Below, one piece after another: positions 63,674 through 64,000 of a stretch of 64,000 bases of DNA. The notes below the pieces were generated by a model, which saw nothing but the letters and a program-made list of their open reading frames with translations, ran no database searches and had not been told where the DNA came from. Both the position numbers and the translations under genes were made by a program. Source of the DNA: Thermovorax subterraneus (GTDB lineage Bacteria > Bacillota > Thermosediminibacteria > Thermosediminibacterales > Thermosediminibacteraceae); contig JAKIHM010000007.1 in the NCBI GenBank assembly GCA_021608145.1, positions 22,295 through 86,294 of the forward strand, read 5' to 3'. Position 1 is the stretch's first letter. Every line of letters begins with the position of its first letter.

Positions 63674-63682
63674 GTTCAGGTG

Positions 63683-63716
63683 ACATAAATTTGATGTATT
63701 ATATTGCCATTTATGT
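63683..63716. repeat. Inverted repeat near a possible mobile-element end
   Basis: ACATAAAT (63683-63690) and ATTTATGT (63709-63716) form a perfect 8-base inverted pair with an 18-base gap, directly after the truncated gene. Related AT-rich pieces follow (TGCATAAGTTGACA). This could be a binding site at an element end or a simple hairpin. Confidence 0.35.
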
Positions 63717-63806
63717 AAAATAATTACTGCATAAGTTGACAATTATCCACTATCCCTCTCACTACTTAATTCAAACCTATTCCCCACATTTTCCAAATAC
63801 TTTCTT

Positions 63807-64000
63807 CTAAATCATTGCCGAAAAGTTGGGACGACATAATTCCTTAAGCACATATTTTATCCATGGCTTGCTCGCGTGGGGCCCATTTAAAATCGGCAGC
63901 GAAACCTTCAGCCACTTTTCTATGTCTTCTACTTTTGCTTTCTTTTTCTCCTCCGTTTGAGCTATCTCCGTTACTATCTCTTTTATCTTTTTCTGCTTCA
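63807..64000 (-). CDS. Unrecognised C-terminal gene fragment at the window edge (possible mobile-element gene)
   Basis: A minus-strand frame open at the right edge with 64 codons: a Lys/Glu-rich helical part (KKIKEIVTEIAQTEEKK) then WLKVSLPILNGPHASKPWI and a short end, stop at 63807-63809. A second frame on the same strand is also open over part of this stretch. No family is recognised. Next to a disrupted gene it could belong to an inserted element, but nothing in it proves this. Confidence 0.3.
   Translation of the reverse strand, partial: KQKKIKEIVTEIAQTEEKKKAKVEDIEKWLKVSLPILNGPHASKPWIKYVLKELCRPNFSAMI

Overview
The window reads as chromosome of an anaerobic, spore-forming, probably thermophilic Firmicute of the Thermoanaerobacterales/Thermosediminibacterales kind (inference). 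The evidence is an Rnf complex, sporulation genes (cotJABC, spoIVFA/FB-like, spo0B-like, sleB-ypeB), corrinoid methyltransferases, a Leu T-box, a complete selenocysteine-decoding cluster, and strong AGGAGG ribosome sites with many GTG/TTG starts.

Region by region. 1-1.4 kb: end of an rnf operon (rnfA partial, rnfB). 1.7-8.3 kb: a corrinoid methyl-transfer cluster from one strong promoter (corrinoid protein, three UroD-fold methyltransferases, a wrecked RACE-type activator), running straight into an mccA/mccB-like cysteine synthase plus cystathionine lyase pair. 8.3-15.1 kb: a metal (probably copper) island with two CsoR-like operators, DUF2933, YHS, SHOCT and DUF326 proteins, CopA and an LDCC protein, interspersed with broken genes (frameshifted lgt-like, M23 tail, truncated DUF326, shortened spermidine-synthase-like). 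15.2-16.6 kb: cotJABC and a tiny spore-type peptide behind two sigma-K-like promoters. 16.7-19.8 kb: thiF-like/cysK operon and a BirA-controlled bioY. 19.9-37.4 kb: copZ, NusG-II, Gx, maf, radC, mreBCD, PBP2, minCDE, an FtsA-like protein, rodA, spoIVFA/FB, radical-SAM TIGR03960/TIGR03936 and rng.

37.4-41.8 kb: a germination block (sleB, ypeB) with lineage-specific small genes, lying between rng and rplU. 42.0-54.7 kb: rplU-prp-rpmA, spo0B-like, obg, nadD, yqeK, an LCP protein, rsfS, T-box-leuS, comEA, selA-selB-tRNA-Sec. 54.7-63.4 kb: a DUF4350-like protein, a BFN nuclease, lysine 6-aminotransferase behind a sigma-54 promoter, MATE, a 3D/G5 protein, a DacF-like carboxypeptidase, a frame-split YetF protein and DUF1638. 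63.5-64 kb: a truncated UroD-type start next to what may be a mobile-element end.

Most genes are ordinary Firmicute housekeeping genes in conserved order. The unusual parts are the corrinoid/transsulfuration cluster, the eroded metal island, a tandem E1-like fusion, a calcium-loop insertion in PBP2, and several small genes (a DUF326 piece, YHS, CotJA, 37-aa and 25-aa peptides, an LDCC protein).
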